Positions 43,211-52,070 are shown, numbered from the stretch's first letter. The stretch is DNA of 64,000 bases from Streptosporangium canum (GCF_900113865.1 NZ_FOQY01000016.1:62001-126000), one strand, 5' to 3'. A program made the numbers and translations. Notes: generated by a model from the letters alone, not told the origin.

Positions 43211-44134
43211 TCACGTCGTGGAGGTCACGTTACCGGGCTCGTGCGCCTTCCCTCCTCCCCGGGAGACGGCCACACCGGCGAGGCACAGCAGGCCGCCGGC
43301 GAGGGTCAGCCAGCCGGGGACCTCTCCGAGGACCGCCCAGGCCATCAGGACCACCAGGGCGGGGACCACGTAGGTCGTGGCGCCCATCTTGCCGGCGGTG
43401 GTGCGGGCGAGCGCGTAGGCCCAGGTGGTGAACGCCAGAGCCGTCGGGAAGACGCCCAGGTAGACGACGTTCAGCGTGGCCGGCAGCGGCGCGGTTGCGA
43501 TCTCCGTGACGAGTGGGCCCGCGAACGGCAGGCAGGCGGCCGTCCCGACGAAGCAGCCGAACGTGGTGACCTGCAGGGCCGAGGCGTGCTTCAGCGCGGG
43601 TTTCTGGCAGACGACGCCACCGGCGTACGTCACCGCCGCGAGCAGGCACAGCAGGACGCCGACGATCGACGCGCGGCCGCCGTCGGACATCGAGATCCCC
43701 ACCACGACGGCGCCGGCGAACGACACCGCCATCCCCGCCAGCAGGCGAGGCGGGAACCCCTCCCTGAGCAGCCAGCCGCCGAGGAGGGCGATCAGCATCG
43801 GGCCGACGTTGACGACCATCGCCGCCGTCCCCGCGTCCACCTCCTGCTCGCCCCAGTTCAGGACGACCATGTAGAGGCCGAACCACAGGAGCCCCGAGCC
43901 CAGGATGCCGGGCCACGCGGCGCGCGGCGGCAGTCCCTCGCGTCGTGCCAGCCAGATGACGCCGAGCACCACCGAACCCGCCAGCAGCCGGCCCAGGGCC
44001 AGGGCGCCGGGGGAGAAATACTGCGCGGCACTGCGGATGGCGACGAAGGCCGAGGCCCACAGCACTACGGTGATGCCCGCCGCCAAGAGCGCCCGGCGGT
44101 CCACATGGGTCTCCGGCGCGATGATTTGCTCCAT
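43211..44134 (-). CDS. EamA/DMT-family transporter
   Basis: 307 residues with about ten hydrophobic helices in two EamA repeats: LLAAGITVVLWASAFVAIRSAAQ at the start, GLLWFGLYMVVLNWGEQEVDAGTAAMVVNVGPMLIALLGG, and a second repeat ending WAVLGEVPGWLTLAGGLLCLAGVAVS. It is predicted to export small metabolites; the substrate is unknown. ATG 44134 starts close to the first helix. The folate-gene remnant lies immediately downstream. Confidence 0.85.
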   Translation of the reverse strand: MEQIIAPETHVDRRALLAAGITVVLWASAFVAIRSAAQYFSPGALALGRLLAGSVVLGVIWLARREGLPPRAAWPGILGSGLLWFGLYMVVLNWGEQEVDAGTAAMVVNVGPMLIALLGGWLLREGFPPRLLAGMAVSFAGAVVVGISMSDGGRASIVGVLLCLLAAVTYAGGVVCQKPALKHASALQVTTFGCFVGTAACLPFAGPLVTEIATAPLPATLNVVYLGVFPTALAFTTWAYALARTTAGKMGATTYVVPALVVLMAWAVLGEVPGWLTLAGGLLCLAGVAVSRGGGKAHEPGNVTSTT

Positions 44135-44174
44135 ATGTCGAACTTTAGGGGCCAGACACTTCGCCCCCCGCCGA

Positions 44175-44200
44175 ACTGTCGGCCGGCGGGCGGGCCGACA
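44175..44200. promoter_or_regulatory. Perfect dyad upstream of the EamA gene
   Basis: CTGTCGGCC-ggcgggcg-GGCCGACAG, a perfect 9-bp inverted repeat with an 8-base loop, about 40 bases before the EamA start. Related CCGACAG and CGGACCGACAGG fragments follow to about 44240. It could be a repressor operator or a hairpin in the leader. Confidence 0.5.
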
Positions 44201-44366
44201 GGTCCGCAGGGGGTGGCAGGGGACAGCGGACCGACAGGAACGGATGGCTTTTTCTGCATTTTTGACTGATTCATGAATGGTGATGACCGGCCAGGGTAAC
44301 GCCGTATTCCATCGAAGACGCCCCCGTTGCGGACAGGGGCGGCGGCTCCCCTCAGAGACGGTGCGC

Positions 44367-45374
44367 ATGGCACATCACGACATCGAACAGCCGGCGAACG
44401 ACGGACCCCCGGCAGGCGGGCCCGACCTGGGGCCGGAGAGCGAGACCGCGCCCGGCAGCCCGGCGGAGCTGCCCAAGAGGTCGTGGTGGGGCGTCCTCAG
44501 ACGCACCGTCAAGGAGTTCCAGGAGGACAACCTCACCGACTGGGCCGCCGCGCTCACCTACTACGCGGTGCTGTCGATCTTCCCCGCGCTGCTGGCCGTG
44601 ATATCCGTCCTCGGGCTGTTCGGCCAGTCGGCCACCCAGTCGCTCGTCGACAACCTGGGCGCCCTGGCCCCCGGCCCCGCCCGGCAGACCATCGACACCG
44701 TGCTCCAGGCCCTGCAGAGCAGCCAGCGTGCCGCCGGGATCGCCGCGATCATGGGTATCGCCGTCGCGCTCTGGTCCGCCTCAAGCTACGTGGGGGCGTT
44801 CATGCGGGCCGCCAACGTCATGTACGAGATGCCCGAGGGCCGGCCCGTCTGGAAGACCCTGCCGCTGCGCCTGGGCATCACCGCCGTCCTGGTGATCCTG
44901 ATGGCGGTCGGCTCGGTCGCGGTCGTCTTCACCGGCGGGCTCGCCGAACAGGCCGGAAAGGTCCTCGGGATCGGCGAGACCGGGCTCGCGATCTGGGGAG
45001 TCGCCAAGTGGCCGGTCCTGGTGATCATCGTGGCGCTGGTCCTGGCCCTGCTGTACTGGGCCGCGCCCAACGTCCAGCACCCCGGGTTCCGCTGGATCAC
45101 CCCCGGCAGCATGATCGCCGTCGTGCTGTGGATCGCCGCGTCCGCCGCGTTCGGGTTCTACGTGGCCAACTTCGGCTCCTACAGCAAGACCTACGCCGCC
45201 CTCGCCGGCGTCATCGTCTTCCTGATCTGGCTGTGGATCACCAACGTCGCCGTGCTGCTCGGCGTCGAGTTCGACGCCGAGCTCGCCCGCGAACGCGCCA
45301 TCGAGGCGGGCCTGCCCGCCGACGAGGAACCCTACGCCGAGCCCCGCGACACCCGGAAGTTCGACGACGAGTGA
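44367..45374 (+). CDS. YihY/virulence factor BrkB family membrane protein
   Basis: 335 residues with about six helices. Typical family stretches: FQEDNLTDWAAALTYYAVLSIFPALLAVISVLGLFG, GIAVALWSASSYVGAFMRAANVMYE, LLYWAAPNVQHPGFRWITPGS and IVFLIWLWITNVAVLLGVEFDAEL. The acidic N-terminus is disordered. This family is widespread; its biochemical function is unresolved, and it was once misnamed RNase BN. It is divergent from the EamA transporter gene. Confidence 0.88.
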   Translation: MAHHDIEQPANDGPPAGGPDLGPESETAPGSPAELPKRSWWGVLRRTVKEFQEDNLTDWAAALTYYAVLSIFPALLAVISVLGLFGQSATQSLVDNLGALAPGPARQTIDTVLQALQSSQRAAGIAAIMGIAVALWSASSYVGAFMRAANVMYEMPEGRPVWKTLPLRLGITAVLVILMAVGSVAVVFTGGLAEQAGKVLGIGETGLAIWGVAKWPVLVIIVALVLALLYWAAPNVQHPGFRWITPGSMIAVVLWIAASAAFGFYVANFGSYSKTYAALAGVIVFLIWLWITNVAVLLGVEFDAELARERAIEAGLPADEEPYAEPRDTRKFDDE

Positions 45375-45415
45375 CCGGCGGGCCCTCCCCGACGCGGGCG
45401 GGTGCGGAAGCGGGG

Positions 45416-46261
45416 TCAGCGGAAGTCGCCGGCGTGGTCGGCCGCCCACTGCCGGAACGTGCGGGCCGGCACCCCGGTGATCTCCTCCACCGTGGATGTG
45501 ATCCGCTCCGGCTCCGCCACCATCCCCGCGTGGGCGTCGAAGATGCCGTCCACGACCGAGGCCGGCCAGCCCGAGGCGAGCATCTGCCGGCGCGCCTCCT
45601 CGACCGGGATCTCCTCGAAGCGCGCCGGGCGGCCGGCGGCCTCGCCGACGGCGCGCACCTGCTCGACCGTCGACAGCAGCTCGGGCCCGGTCAGGTGATG
45701 CTTCGCCCCGCCGTGCCCGTCGCCGGTCAGCACGCGGACCGCCACGGCCGCGATGTCCCGCTCGTGGATCAGCGACCTGGTCGCCGCGCCGAAGGGAGCG
45801 CGGACGACACCGCCCTCGCGGATCTCCGGCGCCCACGCCAGGGCGTTGGTCGCGAACCCGCCGGCCCGCAGGAAGGTCCACTCCAGCCCGGACCGCTCGA
45901 TCAGCCGCTCGACGTCGGCGTGGAACTGGTTGATCGGGTCGCCCTGCCTCTCGACGTCCTCGCGCACGCCCGCCGAGGAGAGGTAGACGATGCGGCGCGC
46001 GTGCCGCCCGACCGCGTCCAGGACCGCGGGAGCGCCGTCGGCGGTGAAGAACGGCCACACCAGGAACACGGACTCGACCCCGTCCAGCGCCGCCTCCAGC
46101 GTGTCCGGCGCGGACAGGTCGCCGCGCACGACGTCGACCTCCTCGGGCAGGCCGGCGGACGAGGGATCGCGGACCAGCGCCCGGACGGCGGCGCCCGCGT
46201 CCCGGAGCTGGGACACGACCTGCCGGCCGACATTGCCGGTCGCCCCGGTGACAAGAATCAT
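45416..46261 (-). CDS. NmrA-like NAD(P)-binding oxidoreductase
   Basis: 281 residues, atypical SDR: MILVTGATGNVGRQVVSQLRDAG carries the GxxGxxG cofactor motif. It is followed by VRALVRDP, IVYLSSAGV, FLRAGGFATNAL and LIHERDIAAVAVRVL. This matches the NmrA/QorB group, which bind NAD(P) and either reduce quinones or act as redox-sensing regulators. ATG 46261 follows AAAGGGA at good spacing. It is a single gene convergent with the YihY gene. Confidence 0.85.
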   Translation of the reverse strand: MILVTGATGNVGRQVVSQLRDAGAAVRALVRDPSSAGLPEEVDVVRGDLSAPDTLEAALDGVESVFLVWPFFTADGAPAVLDAVGRHARRIVYLSSAGVREDVERQGDPINQFHADVERLIERSGLEWTFLRAGGFATNALAWAPEIREGGVVRAPFGAATRSLIHERDIAAVAVRVLTGDGHGGAKHHLTGPELLSTVEQVRAVGEAAGRPARFEEIPVEEARRQMLASGWPASVVDGIFDAHAGMVAEPERITSTVEEITGVPARTFRQWAADHAGDFR

Positions 46262-46557
46262 CAGATATCCCTTTCATCGCCGATGGAGATCCCTCGGCCG
46301 TCACCGGCGGGGATCTGCGACCAGCCTGCGACGTGAACCTTGGTTTAAGTCAAGCCGCCTCCGATCCCGCGCAGCCGTACGGGGAGACCGCGGGCGCAGC
46401 CGTACGGGGAGGCGGGGGCGTCAACATACGGAGAGAGTGGATGCGTCAAGGAGGTACGTCCCCGGATGACCGATTCGATAAAGGGGGTAGGACGAGCGTA
46501 TGAGCGACAACCGGAGCAAGGACGCACCGGCCGCCGGCGGCGCGGAGGAAAACCGAG

Positions 46558-46887
46558 ATGACCGAGGACAGGGAGCAGATCGCCACGGATTTTCACCAGG
46601 CGGTCAACATGACGGCCGGCGAGCTGGAGAGCTGGCTGGACACGCGGGAGTCCAAGGCCGTCGGGGACAAGTCCGGCCGCGGTGAGTCGATAGGCCACGA
46701 GTCCGGCCGCCGGATCATGGGGATCCTCCGGAAGGGCGCGGACGACCTGTCCGAGGAGGACTACGCCCACATGCGGGAGGTCACCGGTTACGTCCGCCGC
46801 CACCTCGCGCAGCGCCCGTCAGGCGACGTCCATGACACCCCGTGGAGATACTCCCTGATGAACTGGGGACACGACCCGCTCAAGTAG
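46558..46887 (+). CDS. DUF3140-family protein
   Basis: 109 residues: FHQAVNMTAGELESWLDTRESKAVG, SIGHESGRRIMGILRKG and RRHLAQRP ... TPWRYSLMNWGHDPLK, the whole length of the DUF3140 family (small proteins of actinobacteria and fungi). Function is unknown. GGAGG precedes ATG 46558. A short ORF from ATG 46500 in another frame overlaps the start. Confidence 0.85.
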   Translation: MTEDREQIATDFHQAVNMTAGELESWLDTRESKAVGDKSGRGESIGHESGRRIMGILRKGADDLSEEDYAHMREVTGYVRRHLAQRPSGDVHDTPWRYSLMNWGHDPLK

Positions 46888-46959
46888 GCGTCAACGATCT
46901 TCGGGGGCGTCTCGATCGTCTCCGTCCGCGGGGTCGCCCACAGCAGTCGCCTCTATTTA

Positions 46960-46990
46960 CAACCCATCCATACCCCCAATGGGGTTACTT
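46960..46990. terminator. Small hairpin after the DUF3140 gene
   Basis: ACCCC-caat-GGGGT followed by tacttat in an unusually AT-rich stretch between the DUF3140 gene and the convergent histidine kinase gene. Terminator is the likely role. Confidence 0.4.
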
Positions 46991-47018
46991 ATCGATGATC
47001 GCCACTGCCCGGTACGGC

Positions 47019-48317
47019 TCAGGCGGAGCCGAGCAGCGGGAACGTGGCGACCACGCTCCAGCCCCGGCCCTCCGATGGCCCGTAGACCAGGGTGCCGCCG
47101 AACGTCTCCACGTCCCGGGCCAGGCTGCGCAGCCCGTAGCCCGCCCCGGCCCGCGCCCCGCCCGCCCCCCGCCCCCGGTCGCTGACCATGCTGACGGTGA
47201 CCCGGCCGGTGTCCTGCTCCACCCGCAGATCCAGTCGGGTACCCGGTCCACCGTGCCGCAGGGCGTTGGTGGCCGCCTCACCGATCAGCCGGTGCACGAC
47301 CGCGAGCACCGGGGCGGGCAGGCCGGCCAGACCTTCGGGCAGCGCCGCCGACAGGTCGAGACCCGCGGCACGGAGCTGGTCGAGGCGTTCGGCGAGGTCG
47401 TCCGCGGACGCCGACGTCTCCCGGCTGTCCAGCTCGGCGATGGCGCCACGGACCTCGGCGAGCGCGTCGCGGCCGGCGCCGAGGACGCGGTCGACGCGGT
47501 CGACGTCCACGGGCTCCAGGCGTGCGGTGGATCGCAGCGCCTCCGTCTGTATGAGCATGACCGTGACAGTGTGGGCCAGCGTGTCGTGCAGTCGGCGGGC
47601 CAGGCGCTCCCGGTCAGCCGCCGCCGCCAGCTCCGCGTCGGCGATCCGCTGTTCGAGACGGAGCCGGGTGCTCTCCGCGACGAGCGCCGTACGCTCCCGC
47701 AGGTGGCGGCTGCGCTCGGCGCCCGCCAGCCAGGCGACCGCGGACGCGGCGACGGCCGGCAGCACGCCCTCGACCAGGTCGCGATGGAGCGTGCCCGCGG
47801 CGGCGACGACGACGGCGGTCAGGCCGCACAGGCCCCACCGGACCACCGCCGACCGGCTCGCCGCCGCCGTGTAAATCGCCAGTAGGACCGGCATGTAGCC
47901 GGCCGTACGCGACATTCCCATCGACATGTGCGCCGCGGTGGCCAGGCCGACCACGCCCAGCACCGCGCCGGGTGCGCGTCGCCGCCAGGCCAGCGGCAGG
48001 GTCTGGGCGACGGCGAGCAGCGGCGAGACCGTCATCCCGCCGAAGACGAACAGTCCGGCGAGAGAGACGCCCAGCGCCGCGTCCACCACGTACTGCCAGC
48101 GGACCCTGACCCATCGCACCGCGTCCATCGCGTACTGCCGGCGGACCCGCGCCCGTCGCACCGCACCGATATGCCGGCGGACCCGCGCCCATCGCACCGC
48201 ACCGATATGCCGGCGGACCCGCGCCCATCGCACCGCACCGATATGCCGGCGGACCCGCGCCCGTCGCACCGCACCGCACCGATATGTCGGCAACTTCGCC
48301 TTGCTCCCCGCCATCAT
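47019..48317 (-). CDS. NarL-type sensor histidine kinase with Arg-rich repeat N-terminus
   Basis: Up to 432 residues. After an Arg-rich N-terminus come several membrane helices (VDAALGVSLAGLFVFGGMTVSPLLA onward). A HisKA_3 dimerisation domain with phospho-acceptor LARRLHDTLAHTVTVMLIQTEAL follows, then HATPase motifs LIGEAATNALRHGGP, GAGYGLRSLARDV and ETFGGTLVYGP. It partners the divergent response regulator. The start is uncertain. ATG 48317 or 48314 (AGGCGGGG upstream) keeps four 12-residue repeats of the HIGAVRWARVRR type. Starting near 48128 would leave those repeats as intergenic DNA. The ATG at 48362 would overlap the regulator start. Confidence 0.8.
   Translation of the reverse strand: MMAGSKAKLPTYRCGAVRRARVRRHIGAVRWARVRRHIGAVRWARVRRHIGAVRRARVRRQYAMDAVRWVRVRWQYVVDAALGVSLAGLFVFGGMTVSPLLAVAQTLPLAWRRRAPGAVLGVVGLATAAHMSMGMSRTAGYMPVLLAIYTAAASRSAVVRWGLCGLTAVVVAAAGTLHRDLVEGVLPAVAASAVAWLAGAERSRHLRERTALVAESTRLRLEQRIADAELAAAADRERLARRLHDTLAHTVTVMLIQTEALRSTARLEPVDVDRVDRVLGAGRDALAEVRGAIAELDSRETSASADDLAERLDQLRAAGLDLSAALPEGLAGLPAPVLAVVHRLIGEAATNALRHGGPGTRLDLRVEQDTGRVTVSMVSDRGRGAGGARAGAGYGLRSLARDVETFGGTLVYGPSEGRGWSVVATFPLLGSA
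48089..48279. repeat. 36-bp tandem repeat array (four units plus a diverged fifth)
   Basis: Units at 48136-48171, 48172-48207, 48208-48243 and 48244-48279, each built on tgccggcggacccgcgccc and cgcaccgcaccgata with one or two base differences. The last unit is followed by an extra partial gcacc. A 42-base diverged copy precedes them (about 48089-48135). The period is 12 codons in the frame of the histidine kinase. Confidence 0.85.
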
Positions 48318-48345
48318 GGCCCCGCCTCGACATAGCATCGGGCAG

Positions 48346-49062
48346 ATGATCCGGTTAGTCATCGTCGACGATCACGCGCTGGTCCGGGAGGGTCTGTCCC
48401 TCATCCTCGGCGGCGAGCCGGACATCGACGTGGTCGGGCAGTTACCGGACGGGCCGGCGCTGCTCGATTTCCTCGATCGCACGCAGGATCCCATCGACGT
48501 CGTCCTGCTGGATCTGTACCTGCCCGGGACAGACGGTACGCGAGTGCTGTCCATGCTCCGCGGCCGGTTTCCGGAACTCCGTACACGAGTGCTGATACTG
48601 ACCGCGGTGGGCCGCGTGGCGGACATCCAGCGGGCGCTCGCCGCGGGGGCGGACGGCTTCGTGCTCAAGGACGCCACCGGTGCCGAGGTGGCCGCCGCGG
48701 TGCGGGGAGCGCACGGCGGGGTCACCACCCTCAGCGCCACGGCGGCCGAGGTGCTGTGGCCCCGGGGGCGGAGCGGGACCGGCCCCGGCCGTCCGGCCGC
48801 GCCCGCCGGTCCTCCCCGGACCCCCGACACCGGCGCCGGATCCGCGGCCGGCGGGGCCGGAGCGCTGACCAGGAGGGAGCGGGAGATCCTCGACCTGCTC
48901 GGGCGGGGAATGGCGAACCAGGACATCGCCCGCACCCTCGACCTCGCCGAGCGCACGGTGAAGACGCACGTCAGCAACGTGCTGGCGAAGCTGCAGGTGT
49001 CCAGCCGCACTCAGGCGGCCCTGCTCGCCCGCGACCTGCCCCGAATCATCGACCTGCCCTGA
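48346..49062 (+). CDS. NarL/FixJ-family response regulator
   Basis: 238 residues. Receiver domain with RLVIVDDHALVREGLSLIL (acidic pair), phospho-acceptor Asp in DVVLLDLYLPGTDG, ILTAVGR and the Lys in FVLKDATG. A long Pro/Gly/Ala linker (about 140-170) leads to a LuxR-type helix-turn-helix (LTRREREILDLLGRGMANQDIARTLDLAERTVKTHVSNVLAKL). It is the cognate partner of the divergent histidine kinase. Start codons of the two are about 30 bases apart if the kinase begins at 48317. Confidence 0.9.
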   Translation: MIRLVIVDDHALVREGLSLILGGEPDIDVVGQLPDGPALLDFLDRTQDPIDVVLLDLYLPGTDGTRVLSMLRGRFPELRTRVLILTAVGRVADIQRALAAGADGFVLKDATGAEVAAAVRGAHGGVTTLSATAAEVLWPRGRSGTGPGRPAAPAGPPRTPDTGAGSAAGGAGALTRREREILDLLGRGMANQDIARTLDLAERTVKTHVSNVLAKLQVSSRTQAALLARDLPRIIDLP

Positions 49063-49170
49063 AGACCTGCCCTAAAGACGTACCGCGGCTACGTCCTTCG
49101 CCGCTTCCCCGGCCCCGCCCGCACGACGATCCTGGCAGTCCTGTCACTGCCATCGGGAAGACCCTCGTCC

Positions 49171-50199
49171 ATGCCCCTGCCCGTCCTCCGCCCGCCCCGG
49201 CGGCCCCTCAGATCCGTCAGACGCCGACACGTCCTCGCCGTCCTGCTGGCGGGCCTGATCGTCGCCGTCTACGTCGGCAACAGCTCATGGCTCGCCGGCA
49301 CCGACAGCGGCAGGCCGCTCCTCCTGGCCCACCGGGGCCTGGCGCAGACCTTCGACTTCGCCGGCATCACCAACGACACCTGTACGGCGGAGCGCATCCA
49401 CCGGCCGGAGCACCCTTACCTGGAGAACACCCTCGACTCGATGCGGGCTGCCTTCGACGCGGGCGCCGACGTCGTCGAGTTCGACGTCCAGATGACCCGG
49501 GACGGCCGGATAGCCGTGTTCCACGACGCCACGCTCGAATGCCGGACCGACGGGACGGGCACCGTACGCGAGCACACGCTCGCCGAGCTGCGCCGCCTCG
49601 ACGCCGGGTTCCGCTACACCTCCGACGGAGGCGCCAGCCACCCGTTCCGGGGCAAGGGCGTGGGCCTCATCCCCGCCATCGAGGATGTCATGGCCGCGTT
49701 CGGCGGGCGGGAGCTGCTCATCCACATCAAGAGCAACGAGCCGGCCGACGGCGAGCGGCTCGCCGGCTACCTCGCCACGCTGCCCGGCTCCTGGCTCCCC
49801 ACGCTCACCGTGTACGGCGGCGACGCACCGGTGGCCGCGCTGGCCGGACGGCTGCCCCGGGTCCGGGTGATGTCGAAGGCCATCATGAAGAGCTGCCTGA
49901 TCCACTACCTCGCGACGGGCTGGACCGGCCACGTGCCAGGCGCCTGTGACAACCGGGAGCTCCATATCCCCGAGGGGTACGGGCCGTGGCTGTGGGGATG
50001 GCCGCACACGTTCGTCGGCCGTATGCGCGACCACGGCACCCGGGTGATCGTCGTCGCGGGTTCCGGCGACTTCTCGGAGGGCTTCGACAGTGCCGGTGAC
50101 CTGAACCGGCTGCCCGGCGGCTACTCCGGCGGCGTCTGGACCAACCGGATCGACGTCGTCGCCCCCCTCCTCAAGGGTCCCGGTCCCCGGGTCCGCTGA
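49171..50199 (+). CDS. Glycerophosphodiester phosphodiesterase family protein
   Basis: 342 residues. A membrane anchor or signal segment (about 20-36, HVLAVLLAGLIVAVYVG) is followed by a GDPD TIM barrel: PLLLAHRGLAQ, YLENTLDSMRAAFDAGADVVEFDVQMTRDGRIAVFHDATLECRTDG. The HRG, E/D and H residues are the metal/catalytic set. It is predicted to hydrolyse glycerophosphodiesters or related phosphodiesters outside the membrane. It follows the response regulator by about 110 bases in the same direction; regulation by it is possible but not shown. Confidence 0.85.
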   Translation: MPLPVLRPPRRPLRSVRRRHVLAVLLAGLIVAVYVGNSSWLAGTDSGRPLLLAHRGLAQTFDFAGITNDTCTAERIHRPEHPYLENTLDSMRAAFDAGADVVEFDVQMTRDGRIAVFHDATLECRTDGTGTVREHTLAELRRLDAGFRYTSDGGASHPFRGKGVGLIPAIEDVMAAFGGRELLIHIKSNEPADGERLAGYLATLPGSWLPTLTVYGGDAPVAALAGRLPRVRVMSKAIMKSCLIHYLATGWTGHVPGACDNRELHIPEGYGPWLWGWPHTFVGRMRDHGTRVIVVAGSGDFSEGFDSAGDLNRLPGGYSGGVWTNRIDVVAPLLKGPGPRVR

Positions 50200-50600
50200 C
50201 CGTCAAGGGCCGTTGCCTTCTCGGACCGCCCCCGCTCCTCCCGCCCCCTCATCCCCTCATCCCCCGGCGATCGTCCGGAGCCGCCCCTCCACTCCACGGA
50301 CCGCCGGACGGGGACACCCGGGCCCCGTCACGATTCACGGCCGCGACCCGAGTTCCGTTACGGCGGGCGGCCGCAGTCCGGGTTCCGTTACGGTTTGGGG
50401 CGCGGCAACGGTTCCGTCACGGCCTCTGCGACGCAACCGTGGCCGCCCTCGGTATCCGGGCGGTGAGTCGGTGACTTCAAAGTGCCGTCTTCCACCGCCA
50501 CTCGCGGGTGTCGCATGATGCGTCTACTTACAAGAGGGAACCGACAGGTCGTAAGAGAACCGGCCCGGCCCCTCCTGCTATCGCATCAAGGAGCCATCCC
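50200..50600. promoter_or_regulatory. Upstream region of the MFS gene with hxlR remnant and shared promoter block
   Basis: 400 bases without an intact gene. The left half is GC-rich with several gttccgttacgg-type motifs (50352, 50381 and a variant near 50410). The same motifs make up the linker repeats of the hxlR-like gene at 60.6-61.5 kb. Bases 50470-50546 form a 77-base block that matches 61453-61528 in the divergent hxlR/ornithine cyclodeaminase promoter region. AAGGAGCCATCCC gives the MFS ribosome-binding site. Confidence 0.7.
50388..50501 (-). pseudogene. Remnant of an hxlR-like gene (5' end only)
   Basis: Reading leftward from GTG 50501, the frame begins MAVEDGTLKSP, close to the start of the hxlR-like protein at 61484 (MAMEEGISKSP), and its upstream promoter DNA matches too. 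After about 12 codons the similarity ends and no helix-turn-helix follows; TAA is reached at 50388. The DNA just beyond carries the GTTACGG motifs seen in the linker of the intact gene. This looks like a duplicated regulator that lost its DNA-binding domain by internal deletion. Confidence 0.6.
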
Positions 50601-52070
50601 GTGTCCACACCGCAGTCCCCGGCACTCGACGGCGGCACCGGCCGTATGAGCGGCCGCGCCTGGGCCGTGCTGTTCGTGCTGTGCGGCGCCATTTTCCTGG
50701 AAGGCATCGACGTGGCGATGCTGAACGTGGCCCTGCCGTCGATCCGATCCGACCTGGGCATGACCACCGGCGCGGTGAGCTGGGTGATGAGTGCCTACGT
50801 GCTCGGCTACGGCGGTTTCATGCTCCTGGGAGGGCGGACCGCCGACCTGCTGGGCCGGCGGCGGATGTTCCTGTTCTGGCTCGTCGTCTTCCTCGCCTTC
50901 TCCGGCCTGGGCGGGGTGGCGAGCGAGGGATGGGTCCTGATCGTCGCCCGTTTCGTGACAGGCGTGGCCGCCGCGTTCATGGCGCCCGCCGGTCTGGCCA
51001 TCATCACGACGGGCTTCGCCGAAGGCCGGCAGCGCAACAAGGCCCTGCTGGTCTACGCGGGGACGGCCGCGGCCGGCTTCTCGCTCGGGCTCGTCGTCGG
51101 AGGGCTGCTGACCGCGATCAACTGGCGATGGGTGTTCTTCGCCCCGGTCATCATGGCGTCCGTCATCCTCCTGGCCGCCCTCTTCCTCATCCCGGCCGAG
51201 AGCCGTCCGGCGCGCTCCTCCCAGGGCTTCGACCTGGCCGGGGCCGCCAGCGTGACGGGAGCGATGCTCCTGCTCGTCTTCGCGGTCGTCAGCCTTGAGG
51301 ATCCCGGTGCCGGATGGGGCCGGGCGGCCGCCGCCCTCGCCGGCGGCCTGGCGCTGCTGGCCGCCTTCGTGGCGATCGAGCGGCGGTCGGCCGCACCGCT
51401 GGTGCGCCTGGGCATGCTGCGTTCGGGCCCGCTCGTGCGCGCCAACCTCGGCGCGATGCTGTTCGCCGGCTCGTTCTTCGGCTTCCAGTTCATCGCCGTG
51501 TTCTACCTGCAGGAGCTCCGGGGCTGGTCGTCGCTGGAGACGAGCCTCGCCCTCCTGGCCGTCGGCGTCGACGCCGTGCTCGCGCCCACCGTCACGCCGC
51601 GGCTCGTGAGCCGTTTCGGTAACGTCCGGGTGATCTTCGGCGGCATGCTCCTCGCCGCCGCGGCCTACGCCCTGTTCCTGCCGATGGGGCTCGACTGGAC
51701 CTACGCGGCCATGTTCCCCACCATGATCATGCTTGGCCTCGCCTTCGCCCTGGCCTACGGGCCGCTCACCATCGCCGCCACGGACGGCGTCGCGGAAGAG
51801 GAGCAGGGGCTCGCCGGCGGCCTGCTGTACACGTCGTTCCAGTTCGGCTCGGCGCTCGGCCTGTCGGCGGTGACCGCCGTCAACGCCGCGGCGGCCGGCG
51901 CCGGCGGCTCGCCCGAGGCTGGGCTTGACGGCTTCCGCGCGGCACTGATCGTGCCGCTTGTCGCGGTCGTCCTCGGCGCGGCCGTCACCGCGTCCGGCCT
52001 GGGCAGACGGCGCACGACGGCCGCCGGCGCCCCTCGCGAGGCGCTGGAGGTCGCCGAGGCGTCGCGTTAG
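50601..52070 (+). CDS. MFS drug-efflux transporter (DHA2/EmrB-QacA type)
   Basis: 489 residues with about 14 membrane helices. Motif A is GGRTADLLGRRRMF; the first helix is AWAVLFVLCGAIFLEGIDVAMLNVALPSI with the DHA2-typical acidic residue; motif-C-like GTAAAGFSLGLVVGGLLT follows. It exports drugs or metabolites using the proton gradient. GTG 50601 has AAGGAG upstream. The promoter region shares a 77-base block with the hxlR-like locus 11 kb away, so control by that regulator is likely (inference). Confidence 0.87.
   Translation: MSTPQSPALDGGTGRMSGRAWAVLFVLCGAIFLEGIDVAMLNVALPSIRSDLGMTTGAVSWVMSAYVLGYGGFMLLGGRTADLLGRRRMFLFWLVVFLAFSGLGGVASEGWVLIVARFVTGVAAAFMAPAGLAIITTGFAEGRQRNKALLVYAGTAAAGFSLGLVVGGLLTAINWRWVFFAPVIMASVILLAALFLIPAESRPARSSQGFDLAGAASVTGAMLLLVFAVVSLEDPGAGWGRAAAALAGGLALLAAFVAIERRSAAPLVRLGMLRSGPLVRANLGAMLFAGSFFGFQFIAVFYLQELRGWSSLETSLALLAVGVDAVLAPTVTPRLVSRFGNVRVIFGGMLLAAAAYALFLPMGLDWTYAAMFPTMIMLGLAFALAYGPLTIAATDGVAEEEQGLAGGLLYTSFQFGSALGLSAVTAVNAAAAGAGGSPEAGLDGFRAALIVPLVAVVLGAAVTASGLGRRRTTAAGAPREALEVAEASR

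Noticed and set aside
46500..46685. 61-codon ORF with a plausible ribosome-binding site overlapping the DUF3140 start
   Set aside because: After about 20 codons its composition is that of an out-of-frame reading of the DUF3140 gene. It might act as a leader peptide, but nothing supports it as a gene.
48136..48279. CRISPR-like array
   Set aside because: The 36-bp units are contiguous, without unique spacers, and no cas gene is present. It is a simple tandem repeat.
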